A DNA stretch of 64,000 nucleotides from Pisaster brevispinus (GCA_023634235.1 JAMKCF010000020.1:11693873-11757872); one strand, 5' to 3'; shown: positions 1 to 12,527, counted from the stretch's first letter. Made by a program: numbers and translations. The notes: a model not told the origin generated them from the letters alone.

Positions 1-486
1 TCCCTTAACCAATGTTGTGCCCAAAGTTTTGATTAAGTTAAACTGTTAACATTCTCTAAGCAGTAAGAGTAAGGAACTGCAAAAAAAACCAATCCAATGG
101 ACCAGGTCAAAAACAAATTATCTTTCTTTTATTTTTGTTGGACCTTGGCCCCAAATCTATGATTATGAGATATCAAAAGACGGTATATTTTCTCTATTTT
201 TAAAAAGTCCAAAAACACTGCTATTTGAAACTAATGGTATAACCAACCCACAAACCTGGTGATTATTTTTATGCATCAATTTTTGGGGGCCGTTGCCAAC
301 ATTTTCAAACAATCAATGATATTTAGAGTCCCTTAATCTTAAGACCTGTAGTCCAGCGGAGATTTTCTCAAGACGTGAACTCTACATATCTTTTACTAAG
401 TGGGTGTTTTGAAGATGTGATCTGTTTTTGAAATGATGTCTTACTTGATGAAATAATTAATGCAGTGTATCATTTCTGGTTTGTAG

Positions 487-660
487 ATTATTCAACGATG
501 GTAGAGCAATATTCACTACATACGAACTGCTCAAGAACCCAAGCTAAACCAAGCAAGACCCCAGCCCCTTCTCAGACCTAGGGTCTTCTATACCCGAAGT
601 TAATTCAATAAGGACCCCAGTCTCTTCACCACGCCCTTCCTGCTTCAGCACCCAGCCAGA
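487..660 (+). pseudogene. E1-type exon-like module (S/P-rich 3' version)
   Basis: A 'tttgtag' acceptor is followed by the E1 opening; with a G carried from a previous exon the frame reads D-Y-S-T-M-V-E-Q-Y-S. It then runs into a Ser/Pro/Thr-rich tail with the repeated phrase 'tcttctatacccgaagt', and stops at TAG near the 'agacctag' phrase. It is a diverged relative of the modules at 3033 and 6865. I do not recognise the protein. Confidence 0.4.
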
Positions 661-1465
661 CTAACACACTGGAATGAAACAGCCACTTCAATCTACCCTT
701 TCATGGATCCGAACCACCGGTTTCCTGTCACAGCCCAACACATCCTGCATCTTCGGCTCACTGAACTCTCCCGTGCAGTCTCCTGATGACAGAGTATACT
801 GGCCCAAATGTTGAATCCACTGGTTCTTCTCAGAACCATAAATCACTCAAATGAAATGTAACTACAAGGTTTCATTGCAAATTTCTTATCATTTTGTTAC
901 AACTCAAGTTTATGTCATCTCTCGAAAGCAATCAAACTTTATTTTACTCTAATTTCTCTAGGCTTATGTTTATCAGCCCTTTCAAAGTTTCCCTCAAAAC
1001 ATCATCGATACATGTACAGTATTTACTTCTCATGTTGTACCTAAGCTGATGTGCCATCTCTTAATTGCTTCTAGTCTGATGTGGTCTAGTCCCTTAAAAA
1101 CTTCCCAACGTAATGGTTTGGAAAAACTCTGCTTGTTCCCAAGTCAAATGCTGTGCCATTTTTGAAATTTTCCCACTGTGCAAGTTGTTCAGTACGTCAG
1201 AACTTCCAAACCTAAAGAGTTTTCAACTGATAAGTTGTTCCTTGTAACCAGTGTTGTGCCATTTCTGATATTACCTAAAAAACCTGCCTACCCTCCAAAG
1301 CTTGGCACTGTCATGATTTCTCAACTTTCAGACCCGTCTCAAGTTGATGTTGTGCTGCCTTTGAATTTACCCAAGCATATGCGTTGACTGTCTTTCAAAA
1401 ACTTGCCAGTCTTATAGTTCTTAGTATGTTATTGATATTGTTATGTATGACTTGACTTTGTCTAG

Positions 1466-1592
1466 ATGGACATGCTGGTTGGTTATTGGACAGATGTGGA
1501 TGATGCTAGCACAGATGATGAAAGCATGCCAACATGTAACGTGACAACATCGATGAAGCTTCGCAACATGGATTGTATTGACATCAGTGAAG
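1466..1592 (+). pseudogene. E2 exon-like module, copy 1 (127 nt, open)
   Basis: The acceptor 'tttgtctag' precedes the module and the donor 'GAAG|GTAATT' follows it. The 127 nt are open in one frame, starting M-D-M-L-V-G-Y-W-T-D and containing the acidic core A-S-T-D-D-E-S-M. The last base (G) is left over, which matches the two-base lead of the E1 module. The same length and core recur at 5429, 15366 (minus) and 17320 (minus). An ATG sits exactly at the exon start here, but other copies have ACG or ATT, so it is probably not an initiator. The family is not recognised; it could be a live exon or a relic. Confidence 0.5.
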
Positions 1593-3032
1593 GTAATTGC
1601 AGAACTTTTAAACCTGATGATTTTTCTACTCTCAAATTGCTACCAAGCTGAAGTTTTGCTGTCTCAGAATATTCCTTAAGTGAATGACATCCGGTCCTCA
1701 AAACTTCCTAAACTATTGATTGTTCAGATGTCAAATTGTTACCAAGGGGATGTTGTGCCATCTTTTAAATTTTCCCACAGAACATGGTGTCCACTCCCTC
1801 AAAAACTTGCCAACCTAATAATTATCCACTCTAATAAAAGATTTCAGCAAAAACATGCTAAATTTATATCTGAAGCAATTTTGTGCCACTTCTCGAAACT
1901 ATCGCAAGGTTATGCTGTACTGCTGATATTTTATTTCCAATTACATTGTGTGTCATCTTTCAAAACCATTTCAACTCTATGTTGTACTGATAAAACTATT
2001 TCCAAAGCAACTTTGTACAGTCTGTCAAATTATATAAAATTGATGTTGTAGTATTAAAATCATTACCAAAGCAATTGTTGATAACAAAGGTCTCAAAGCT
2101 CATGTTGGACTATTGTTTAAAACTGTTAAAATATTTTGCAAGCTAAACATTTGTCAACTCTGAATCGCAAAGGCAAGATTATGTTGAACTGTTATTCAGA
2201 TTGTTTCAAACCATTACTGCACTATAGGTCCATCTAAAATGTCAAATATTTTGTTGTGCATCTGTCAAAACTGTCAGTGAACTTCTTACCAAGATTGTCG
2301 GCTTCCTCTTGACAAAATTTGCCAAGTAAAATTGTGCTTCCTATAAAAACATTTCCATTTGTGTCTAACTGTCCCTTAACCAATGTTGTGCCCAAAGTTC
2401 TGATTAAGTTAAACTGTTAATAATCTCTGAGCAGTAAGAGTAAGGGACTGCGCAAAAAACCCAAATCCAATGGACCTGGTCAAAAACAAATTAACTTTCT
2501 GTCATTTTTGATGGACCTTGGCCCCAAACCTATGATAATGAGATATCAAAAGACAGTATATTTTCTTTATATTTAAAGATCCAAAAACACTGCTATTTGA
2601 AACTATTTGTATCCAGAACTTTTAAAGAAAGTCATTTTCTACATGCCGTATTATGGTAACTCGGCCTTGAAAATAAGCAAATTTCACTATTCCGAAACCC
2701 CCAAAATGGCAAAACCACCATGAAATAGTAATTTGGTTGTTGCCATGTCAGTCAAGGTCCTTTTTGAATTGTTTTTCATGTTTGTTAGTTTGGGGCCAAT
2801 GTCCTTTAAATATGGCAGAAATCAATTTTTGGGGGCTGTTGCCAACATTTTCAAACAATCAATGATATTTAGAGTCCCTTAATCTTAAGACCTGTAGTCC
2901 AGTGGCGATTTTCTCAAGACATGAACTCTACATATCTTTTACTAAGTGGGTGTTTTGAAGATGTGACTTGTTTTTGAAATGATGTCTTACTTGATGAAAT
3001 GTTTAATGCAGTGTATCATTTCTCGTCTGCAG

Positions 3033-3313
3033 ACAATGGAAGAGCAATACTCACTACATACGAACTGCTCAAGAACCCAAGCTACACCAAGCAAGACCCC
3101 AGTCCATCCTCAGACCTAGGGTCGTCTATACCCGAAGTCAGTGCAATAAGGACTCTAGTCTATTCACCATCCCCACCTTTCCTAAAGACCCTAGTCTCTT
3201 CATCACCAGTTCTCCCCTCCCCAGACTTAGGGTCTTCTATACCCGAAGTTAATTTTATTAGGACCCCAGTCTCTTCACCACGCCCTTCCTGCTCCAGCAC
3301 CGAGCCAGACTAA
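3033..3313 (+). pseudogene. E1-type module with 93-codon open frame
   Basis: The acceptor 'tctgcag' precedes 'acaatgg'. Because this copy lost several bases relative to the one at 487, joining a leading G puts it in a different frame that stays open to a stop at 3311-3313: D-N-G-R-A-I-L-T-T-Y-E-L-L-K-N-P and a Ser/Pro-rich tail with the repeated element D-L-G-S-S-I-P-E-V. Spliced to the E2 copy at 1466-1592 it would give roughly 135 residues. No family is recognised. The tail repeat is also a minisatellite at DNA level. Confidence 0.4.
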
Positions 3314-4025
3314 CACACTGGAATGAAACAGCCACTTCAATCTACCCTTTCATGGATCCACACCACCAGTTTCCTGTCACAGTCAACACATCCTGCATCT
3401 TCGGCTCACTGAACTCTCCCGTGCAGTCGCAGCAGTCTCCTGATGACAGAGTATACTGGCCCTAATATCCAGTCCACTGGTTCTTCTCAGAACCAACAAT
3501 CACTCAAAAGAGATGTAACTACAAGGTTTCACTGCAAATTTCTTATAATTTTGTTACAACACAAGTTTATGTCATCTCTCGAAAGCAATCAAACTTCATT
3601 TTACTCTAATTTTTCTCTAGGCTTATGTTTATCAGTCCCTTCAAAATTTCCCTCAAAAATATCATCGATACATGTGCAGTATTTACTTCTCATGTTGTAC
3701 CTAAGCCGATGTGCCATCTCTAAGTTGCTTCTGGGCTGATGTTATCAAGAGTTTTAAAAACTTCCCAACATAAAGGTTTTTAAAATTCTGCTTGTTCCCA
3801 AGCCAAATGATGTGCCATTTCTTGAATTTTGCCACTGTGCAAGTTGTTCAGTACCTCAGAACTTCCAAACCTAAAGCGTTTTCAACTGATAAGTTTTTCC
3901 TTGAAGCCAGTGTTGTGCCGTTTCTGAATTGACCCAAGCATTTTTTTTTTTACTGTCTTTCCAAAACTTTCAAATCTTTTGATTTTTAATATGTGATTTA
4001 TAATGTCATGTATGACTTTGTGTAG

Positions 4026-4140
4026 GTTTGGCATGCTAGTTGTTTTTTGGACATGGTCTAGCTGAAGCCAGCACAGATGATGAAACCAGGCCAACTTGGA
4101 TCGTGCGAACATCGTAAAGTTACGCCAACATGGATTGAGG
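4026..4140 (+). pseudogene. Degenerate E2 module
   Basis: The module follows 'tgtgtag' and keeps 'ggcatgctagttg' and 'agcacagatgatgaaa' from the E2 core, but has indels and stops in all frames. It is a decayed copy. Confidence 0.45.
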
Positions 4141-4199
4141 TGAGGTATTTGCAGAACTAAAGTTTTAACCTAATAATTTTGCAGCTCTCAAATTGTTAG

Positions 4200-5220
4200 C
4201 AGGAGGCAGGCCCAAAAGTTCCTCAAAATCAAAATAGAGAAGAAAAAGTCCATACACAAAAACAAAATGGTTCTTTTAAAATTTTTATTTAAAAACATAA
4301 ATTAGTATAAAAAAGTTACAATTATAACAATAATAATTTCTGGTTACTGGCGTGGCAAAATGATATCTTGTTCCATCTTTTAAATTTTCCCAAAGCACCT
4401 GTGGTCCAGTCGCTCACAAACATGCCACCCTCATCATTTTGTTACACTCAAATTATTCCCAAGCCAATGATGTACCATCTTTTAAGTTTCCCAAAGCATA
4501 CTGTAGAGTCCCTCGAAAACTTGCCAACCTAATGACTTTGAAATCTGTTTTTGTAATTTGATGTTGTTCTGTCTCTTACATTTTGTCAAAGCGCCAGGGG
4601 TGTTTTTCACTCAGGCTGACAAAACATTTGCCAAACAGGCATAATGTTTTCAAAGTAGAACGCGTTAAGTTCAAAGGGTATTTGCAAGCGTTCACGATAT
4701 TCAGCAATTCACTCTGGGAGGCGTTACCTAGCAGCAAAAAGCGGTAACAAAGCAATTAATATTAGGCTAATGTGACCTAAATCTTACCTCAAAGAAATCA
4801 ATGGTTGTATAAAGTCTTATAATTCATCCCATCAAATTGTATTTGTTCACAAATGTAGTGAATGTAAGGTGTAAGGAAAATGTTTTTATTTCGTTTTAAA
4901 AGCAGACAACAGATTGATGCTGAAACATTACTGGTCTGACAGATTATAGCAAACGTGCGTACTAGTTTTGAACACAAAATTGTATGTGTGATGCACATTT
5001 TAACAGTAGCGCAATTGTTCATGCAAACAAAATGCAGCCCTGTTGTTCGGTCCCTCCAAACTTTCAACCCTTTGATATTTCAGCTGTCCTTTTTTCCCCA
5101 GCTAATGTGCTCTCTTTTAAACTTCCCAAAAGTACAAATTTTATAATCCCTTAAATGTACAAAGGTACTGATTTTTCAAAATGAAAATGTTCCCAACGCT
5201 TGTTTAAAATTTTTCCTAGC
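4200..5220. other. AT-rich gap with loose repeat units, no gene
   Basis: Scattered degenerate units remain ('ttgccaacctaatgac', 'aaattattcccaagcc', 'gtaccatcttttaag'). Between about 4220 and 4340 there is an A-rich unrelated insertion. Nothing coding is supported. Confidence 0.5.
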
Positions 5221-5428
5221 TCATTATTATTGTGTACCTCAAAAACCTGCCTACCCTCCAAAGCTTAGCACTGTGATGATTTCTCAACTTTCAGACCAGT
5301 CTCAAGCTGATGTTGTGCTGCCTTTGAATTTACCCAAGCACATTTGTTGACTGTCTTTTAAAAACTTGCCAGTCTTATAGTTTTTAATATGTGATTGATA
5401 ATGTTATGTATGACTTGACTTTGTCTAG

Positions 5429-5555
5429 ATGGACATGCTGGTCAGTTATTGGACAGATTTGGATGATGCTAGCACAGATGATGAAAGCATGCCAACATGG
5501 AACGTGACAACATCAATGAAGCTTCGCAACATGGATCGTATTGACTTCATTGAAG
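5429..5555 (+). pseudogene. E2 exon-like module, copy 2 (127 nt, open)
   Basis: It has the same acceptor (tttgtctag), donor (GAAG|GTAATT) and 127-nt length as the copy at 1466. The frame is open: M-D-M-L-V-S-Y-W-T-D-L-D-D, then A-S-T-D-D-E-S-M-P-T-W. Compared with copy 1, most differences still leave an open frame. Its palindrome partner lies at 15366-15492. Confidence 0.5.
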
Positions 5556-5879
5556 GTAATTGCAGAACTTTTAAACCTGACGATTTTTCTACTTTCAAAT
5601 TGCTACCAAGCTGAAGTTGTGCTGTCTCTGAATGTTCCCAAAGTGAATGACATCCAGTCCTCAACACTTCCTAAACTATTGATTGTTCAAATGTCAAATT
5701 GTTATCAAGGGGACTTTGTGCAACCTTTCAAATTTTCCCACAGAACGTGGTGTCCACTCCTTCAAAAGCTTGCCAACCTAATAGTTATCAAGTCTCAATT
5801 TTGTTCTTAGCAGATTTTGTCCAGCCTAAGTCTTACCAAAGCATAATGTGGAGTCCCTAAAAACTTGCTATTAAATTTT

Positions 5880-6190
5880 ATCAATGTTATAGGTCTCGAG
5901 ACCGGTTATGCCAGTCTCGGGCCACTGTCAAAGTCTCGGACCCTTCTGGTCTAAATTTTACCATTATTCAACACATAAAACTACTTGGCTTGGAGCTTGC
6001 GAACATTACATCCTTCCTCCTCTGCCTTTGCAATACCATCGTGCATCCAACTTATTACTCGTACAGAACACTTGGGGTGTAGCATGCACATGAAATTATC
6101 TCGCATGTACATCATACCAAAGGCGTACACATTCATGAACAGGGTGCATTTTGGCTATGCACCACTCCTGCCTTGTCTGAGGTGTGTTGA
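5880..6190 (+). repeat. Unique-looking block in left arm ending in E1-type donor
   Basis: The block starts 'aggtctcgagaccggttatgcc' and ends with the shared E1 3' phrase 'cactcctgccttgtctgag|gtgtgttg'. It is matched in the right arm at about 14,730-15,035. It has short open frames in more than one phase but no recognisable domain. Confidence 0.4.
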
Positions 6191-6864
6191 AACAGTAAAC
6201 TCTTGTTAGCGTTGATGTTGCTATGTTCAAATCTTTTTTGTCCTGTCTCGCATCACCATTCTTATTATGTCGTACCACTACCTTTATTGCCAAGGACATT
6301 TTTTGTAATAACTCAAATCCATTCTAAGGTTATCTTGTACTTTTCAAACCATTTTGAAACAAATTTCATTCTCTCTGAAACTTGTTTGCGTCAGAGAAGC
6401 CATAGAAATTCAGAGACCTGATGCAGTACTACCAGACATCAGCTTCTCCATCAGTGACATCAGGCAAATGCTGTAATGCACTGTTGTTTAAAACAGTTAA
6501 CTTACTTCCAGTTTTTAAGCTAAACATTTGTCAACTTTATTTAAAAGCCTTGTCAAGATTTTGTTGAACAGTTATTTAGAATGTGCCAAACAATTTCTGT
6601 GCCTTATCTAAAAATTGTCAAAAATTGTGTTGTGCATCTTTTAGAACCATCTGTGAACATTTTACAGCGATTGTCTGCCCTTCTGAAAAATTTGCAAACT
6701 AAAACTCTGCTGTCTCTGAAAAAATTATCCAGCTGAAACGTGTTAATTTCACCCTGAATGCAAAGCAATATTGTCACAAAGTTTTGTTTTATTGTTTACA
6801 AAAATCTGAGCATTGAGACCTGTAGATGAAATGTTTAATGCAGTGTATTTTATTTGGTTTGCAG

Positions 6865-6984
6865 ATTATTTACTGATTGAAGAGAAATATCCGTCATAGA
6901 CTTAATCAGCAGAAGCTTTTATTAAGGTCAACTTGGACTAATTAATGTTTGGAATGGCTATGCATCACTCTTGCCTTGTCTGAG
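6865..6984 (+). pseudogene. E1 exon-like module
   Basis: The acceptor is 'tttggtttgcag' and the donor 'CTGAG|GTATGTTG'. With a leading G the frame begins D-Y-L-L-I-E-E-K-Y-P-S and then stops. It pairs with 13931-14049. Confidence 0.45.
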
Positions 6985-7520
6985 GTATGTTGAAATAGTC
7001 AACTCTTGATAGTGTTGATGTTGCAATGTTCAAATCTTTTTCAAACCAGTTTTGTCCCATCTTTCATCATCATTCCAAGTCTGTGGATTCGCTAGTCAAA
7101 TCAAACATTTTTGTTTTTCATTTCTTAAATCCATTCTATGGTTACCTTGTACTTCTCAAGCGAATTTGAAACCTATTTCATGCCATCTCTGAACACCGTT
7201 TGTATCAGAAATCCAGAGACAAGATGCAGTACCACGAGACATCAGTTTCTTCATCAAAATGCAATTTTAAACATTGGAAAAGACTTAAAATGCATTCATA
7301 TTGAAAGTGTGTTAAAGTGTTTTCCCAATGACTTTTAAACAACTTTAGTCCAAAATGTATTCAAAGTACGTTTATCAATGGTGAACAAATATCGGAAAAT
7401 GCAACTCTAAAAGCCTTGTCAAGATTATGTTGTAAGGTTATTCAAATGTGCTAAACAATTTCTGTGCCATATCTCAAATCTGTCTTGAATTCAAACAAAT
7501 TTACCTAATTTGGTTTGCAG

Positions 7521-7643
7521 ATTATTCACTGAATGAGCAGTATCTACTATGGACATAGACCTCCATCAGCAGAACCTTTCATCAAGTGCAACTTTAATTG
7601 TTAATGTTTGAGATAGCTACGCATCACTCCTGCCTTGTCTGAG
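7521..7643 (+). pseudogene. E1 exon-like module
   Basis: The acceptor 'tttggtttgcag' and donor 'GAG|GTATGTTG' are both intact. The frame begins D-Y-S-L-N-E-Q-Y and stops at TAG. It pairs with 13270-13392. Confidence 0.45.
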
Positions 7644-8364
7644 GTATGTTGATAAAAGTGATTCTTGTTAGTGTTAATGTTGCACTGTTCGAAATCATTT
7701 TGGCTCGGTCATCAGTGACATCTGGCAAACCATCCTGCTCAGGAACCCAAGTGAGACCAAGCAAGACACAAGTCCCCAAGGCTTAGGGTCTTCTATACCC
7801 GAAGTCAATCCAATTAGGCCCCTACCTCACCACCTGATCTGTTCCTGATTTCTGACGACCCAAACAAGACACAAGACACAAGCCTAACGGACCTAAGGTC
7901 TTCTATACCTGAAGTCAATATCATTTAGACCCCTGTCTCGTCACCGTGCCTTTCCTGCTCCAGCACCAAGCCAGACTGATACACCAGCCACCACACTTTA
8001 TCTTTTCATGGGATCTTTCCAACGTTGGAAAATCCATTTTGAATGCACTTAAGTTGAAAAAGCGTTGAAAAAATTTTCAAAGTACATTCTCCATATTCCA
8101 AAGTTGAAAAAGGCATTTTCAAACACTTAAAAAGCATTTTATTGAAAGTGTGTTAAATGTGTTTTCCCAATGACTTTGAAAACAACTTTAGTCCAAAATG
8201 TATTCAAAGTACGTTTATCAATGGTGAAAAAATGTCTGAAAATGCAACTCTAAAATTCTTGTCAAGATTATGTTGTAAGGTTATTCAAATGTGCTAAACA
8301 ATCTCTGTGCCATATCTCAAAAACCGTCTAGAACTTAAACAAGTTTACCTAATTTGGTTTGCAG

Positions 8365-8487
8365 ATTATTCACTGAATGAGCAGTATCTACTATGGACAT
8401 AGACCTCCATCAGAAGAACCTTCTATCAAGTGCAAGTTTAATTGTTAATGTCTGAGATGGCTACGCATCACTCCTGCCTTGTCTGAG
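8365..8487 (+). pseudogene. E1 exon-like module
   Basis: Both splice signals are present. It is near-identical to the copy at 7521 and belongs to the ~0.84 kb tandem unit. It pairs with 12405-12527. Confidence 0.45.
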
Positions 8488-9197
8488 GTATGTTGATAAA
8501 GTTGATTCTTGTTAGTGTTAATGTTGCACTGTTCGAAATCATTTTGGCTTGGTCATCAGTGACATCTGGCAAACCATCCTGCTCAGGAACCCAAGTGAGA
8601 CCAAGCAAGACACAAGGCTTAGGGTCTTCTATACCCAAAGTCAATCCAATTAGGCCCCTACCTCACCACCTGATCTGTTCCTGATTTCTGACGACCCAAA
8701 CAAGACACAAGACACAAGCCTAACGGACCTAAGGTCTTCTACACCTGAAGTCAATATCATTTAGACCCCTGTCTCGTCACCGTGCCTTTCCTACTCCAGC
8801 ACCAAGCTCTACACTCTATTCTTTCTTGGGAATTTTTCCAACGTTGGAAAATCCATTTTGAATGCACTTAAGTTGAAAAAGCGTTGACAAAATGTTCAAA
8901 GTGCATTTTACATATTCCAAAGCTGGAAAATGCATTTTTAAACATTGGAAAACACTTAAAATGCACTTATATTGAAAGTGTGTTAAATGTGTTTTCCCAA
9001 TGACTTCGAAAACAACTTTAGTCCAAAATGTATTCAAAGTACGTTTATCAATGGTGAAAAAATGTCTGAAAATGCAACTCTAAAATTCTTGTCAAGATGA
9101 TGTTGTAAGGTTATTCAAATGTGCTAAACATTACAATCTCTGTGCCATCTCAAAAACCGTCTAGAACTTAAACAAATTTACCTAATTTGGTTTGCAG

Positions 9198-9320
9198 ATT
9201 ATTCACTGAATGAGCAGTATCTACTATGGACATAGACCTCCATCAGAAGAACCTTCTATCAAGTGCAACTTTAAGTGTTAATGTCTGCGATGGCTACGCA
9301 TCACTCCTGCCTTGTCTGAG
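9198..9320 (+). pseudogene. E1 exon-like module
   Basis: Both splice signals are present. It is the innermost left-arm copy and pairs with 11545-11667. The tandem unit breaks off near 9,376 ('gttcgaaatcattctttcatggg') and enters the hairpin satellite. Confidence 0.45.
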
Positions 9321-9370
9321 GTATGTTGATAAAGTTGATTCTTGTTAGTGTTAATGTTGCACCGTTCGAA

Positions 9371-11100
9371 ATCATTCTTTCATGGGAATGCACTTAAGTT
9401 GAAAAAGCGTTGACAAAATGTTCAGAGTGCATTTTACATATTCCAAAGCTGGAAAATGCATTTTTAAACATTGGAAAACACTTAAAATGCACTTCAAATC
9501 GCTTTTTGAACATATCTTGAATAAATGTGCATTCAAGCTGCATTTTCCAATGTCAAAAATGCACTCTAAACGCACTTTAAATGCACCTTAATTCATTTTC
9601 CAACAAATTTTTTATTGGAAAACGCATTTTGAATTTTAAGGCGTTTTTGTTTTTGAAAAACGCACTTTGAAAGCACCTCAAGTCAAAGTGCGTTTTCCAA
9701 TGATAAAAAAATGCAAATTCAAAGTGTTTTCCAGCATTTTTTATACTGTTTTGAAAACACACTTTGAACGCACCTTAAATCAAAATGCGCTCAGAGTGCA
9801 TTTTTTATTGCATTTTCATTATTGGAAAACGCACTTTGAACGAACCTGAAATTGAAGTGTGTTCAAAGTGCGTTTTCCGAAAATTTGTTTTCCAGCATTT
9901 TGAAAACACACTTTGAATGCACCTTAAATCAAAATGCGCTCAGAGTGCATTTTTTATTGCATTTTCATTATTGGAAAACGCACGTTGAACGAACCTGAAA
10001 TTGAAGTGTGTTCAAAGTGCGTTTTCCGAAAATTTGTAGGCACTTTCCAATACTGAAAAACGCACTTTGAATGCACCTTAAGTCAAAATGCGCTCAGAGT
10101 GCGTTTTCTAATATTTTTATTGCATTTTTATTATTGGAAAACGCACTTTGAACAAAATTGAAGTATGTTTAAAGTGCGTTTTCCGAATTTTTTAAAGGCA
10201 TTTTCCAATACTGAAAAACGCACTTTGAACGCACCTTAAATCAAAGTGCGTTCAAAGTGCGTTTTCTAACATTTTGAATGCCTTTTTTATTTCGAAAACG
10301 CACTTTAAACGAACCTGAAATTTAAGTGTGTTCAAAGTGCGTTTCCCGATATTAAAAAGCGCACTTCAAAGTGTGTTTTCGAATGACGCAATTTGATCTG
10401 AGGTGCGTTCAAAGTGCGGTTTCATGTATTACAAAATGGACACTTTGAAATAAGGTGCGTTCAAAGTGCATTTTCCAACAAATTTTTTGTTATTAGAAAA
10501 CGCATTTTGAATTTTAAGGCGTTTTTGTTTTTAAAAACGCACTTTGAATGCACCTCAAGTCAAAGTGCGTTTTCCAATAATAAAAAATGCTTTAAAAATG
10601 TTTGAAAATGCACTTTGAACGCACCTGAAATTGAAGTGCGTTTAAAGTTCGTTTTCCAAAAATTTTAAGGCATTTTTTATCATTTGAAAACGCACTTTGA
10701 CTTCAGGTGCATTCAAAGTGCGTTTTTAAAAACAAAAACGCCTTAAAATTCAAAATGCGTTTTCCAATAACAAAAAATTTGTTGGAAAATGCACTTTGAA
10801 TTAAGTGCGTTTAGAGTGCATTTTAGAGTGACATTGGCAAATGCAGTTTGAATGCACATTTATTAAAGATGTTCAAAAAGCGATTTTTAATGTTGAAAAT
10901 ATGTCGGGAAACACAATTTGAATAAAGGTGTGTTCAATGTGTGCATTTTTCGACATTTTGTCACCATTAAAAAACGCACTTTGGATTAAAGTTGTTTTCA
11001 AAGTCATTGGGAAAACACATTTTACACACTTTCAATAAATGCATTTTAAGTTATTTCCAATGTTTGAAAATGCATTTTCCAACTTTGGAATATGGAGAAT
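9371..11100. repeat. Self-complementary hairpin satellite at palindrome axis
   Basis: The stretch is built of paired half-units: 'ttggaaaacgcactttgaa' with 'cgcacct', followed by the reverse complement 'ttcaaagtgcgttttccaa'. Each pair can fold into a hairpin with arms of roughly 20-30 bp. A higher-order period of about 149-159 bp is visible from the block starts near 9752, 9901, 10,054 and 10,212. A longer block at about 9,597-9,715 recurs directly at about 10,466-10,588 and inverted at about 10,700-10,790. The fold axis of the big palindrome (about 10,455) falls inside. Short open frames here change frame from unit to unit and are not genes. Confidence 0.85.
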
Positions 11101-11544
11101 GCACTTTGAACATTTTTTCAACGCTTTTTCAACTTAAGTGCATTCAAAATGGATTTTCCAACATTGGAAAAGATCCCATGAAAATATAAAGTGTGGTGGC
11201 TGGTGTATCAGTCTGGCTTGGTGCTGGAGCAGGAAAGGCATGGTGACGAGACAGGGGTCTGAATTATATTGACTTCAGGTATAGAAGACCTTAGGTCCGT
11301 TGGGCTCGTGTCTTGCTTGGATACTTGAGCTGGAAGAGTCGTCAGAAATCAGGAACAGATCAGGTGGTGAGGTAGGGGCCTAATTGGATGGCTTCGGGTA
11401 TAGAAGACCCTAAGCCTTGTGTCTTGCTTGGTCTCACTTGGGTTCCTGAGCAGGATGGTTTGCCAGATGTCACTGATGACCAAGCCAAAATGGTTTCGAA
11501 CAGTGCAACATTAACACTAACAAGAATCAACTTTATCAACATAC

Positions 11545-11667
11545 CTCAGACAAGGCAGGAGTGATGCGTAGCCATCGCAGACATTAACACTTAAAGTTGC
11601 ACTTGATAGGAGGTTCTGCTGATGGAGGTCTATGTCCATAGTAGATACTGCTCATTCAGTGAATAAT
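11545..11667 (-). pseudogene. E1 exon-like module
   Basis: On the minus strand it has the acceptor 'tttgcag' and donor 'GAG|GTATGTTG'. The frame is broken. Confidence 0.45.
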
Positions 11668-12404
11668 CTGCAAACCAAATTAGGTAAATTTGTTTAAGTT
11701 CTAGACGGTTTTTGAGATATGGCACAGAAATTGTTTAGCACATTTGAATAACCTTACAACATAATCTTGACAAGAATTTTAGAGTTGCATTTTCAGACAT
11801 TTTCTCACCATTGAAAAACATGCTTTGAATACGTTTTGGATTAAAGTTGTTTTCGAAGTATTGGGAAAACACATTTAACACACTTTCAATAAATGCATTT
11901 TAAGTGTTTTCCAATGTTTGAAAATGCATTTTCCAACTTTGGAATACGGAGAATGCACTTTGAACATTTTTTCAACGCTTTTTCAACTTAAATGCATTCA
12001 AAATGGATTTTCCAACGTTGGAAAGATCCCATAAAAAAATAAAAGTGGTGGCTGGTGTATCATTCTGGCTTGGTGCTGGAGCAGGAAAGGCATGGTGAAG
12101 AGACAGGGGTCTGAATTATAATGACTTCAGGTATAGAAGACCTTAGGTCCACTGGGCTTGTGTCTTGTGTCTTGCTTGGATACTTGAGCTGGAAGAGTCG
12201 TCAGAAATCAGGAACAGATCAGGTGGTGAGTTAGGGGCCTAATTGGATTGACTTTGGGTATAGAAGACCCTAAGCCTTGTGTCTTGCTTGGTCTCACTTG
12301 GGTTCCTGAGCAGGATGGTTTGCCAGATGTCACTGATGACCAAGCCAAAATGATTTCGAACAGTGCAACATTAACACTAACAAGAATCAACTTTATCAAC
12401 ATAC

Positions 12405-12527
12405 CTCAGACAAGGCAGGAGTGATGCGTAGCCATCGCAGACATTAACACTTAAAGTTGCACTTGATAGGAGGTTCTGCTGATGGAGGTCTATGTCCATA
12501 GTAGATACTGCTCATTCAGTGAATAAT
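12405..12527 (-). pseudogene. E1 exon-like module
   Basis: It is near-identical to the copy at 11545 and both splice signals are intact on the minus strand. Confidence 0.45.

Larger units (their letters stand above)
1..2370 (+). repeat. Complex tandem unit, copy 1 (~2.37 kb)
   Basis: Positions 1-70 recur almost exactly at 2371-2440, so bases 1-2370 form one period of a long tandem repeat. The unit contains an E1-like module (from 487), a block of degenerate ~100-bp repeats (about 1080-2100) and an E2 module (1466-1592). Recurrent phrases in the block are 'cttgccaacctaat', 'aaattgttaccaag', 'gatgttgtgccatctttt' and 'ttttcccaaagca'. There is no long open frame. The short frames seen here shift or stop between copies. 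Confidence 0.75.
2371..4200 (+). repeat. Complex tandem unit, copy 2 (diverged)
   Basis: This is the second period of the 2.37 kb unit. It matches copy 1 from its first base, but carries an extra ~210 bp near 2610-2820 and is much more diverged after about 3735. It contains an E1-like module (from 3033) and a degenerate E2 module (about 4026-4140). From about 4200 the similarity fades into AT-rich sequence and loose ~100-bp units. Confidence 0.65.
5327..9370 (+). repeat. Left arm of ~10 kb inverted repeat
   Basis: From 'aatttacccaagcac' at about 5327 the sequence is matched in reverse complement by the stretch ending near 15,588. Paired landmarks give a constant coordinate sum near 20,915: E2 at 5429-5555 with 15366-15492; the block at 5880-6190 with about 14,730-15,035; E1 at 6865-6984 with 13931-14049; E1 at 7521-7643 with 13270-13392. 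Reading about 300 bp side by side I see roughly 5-6 percent mismatches plus small indels. The inner part (about 7,660-9,370) is itself a tandem repeat of a ~0.84 kb unit. Confidence 0.85.
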
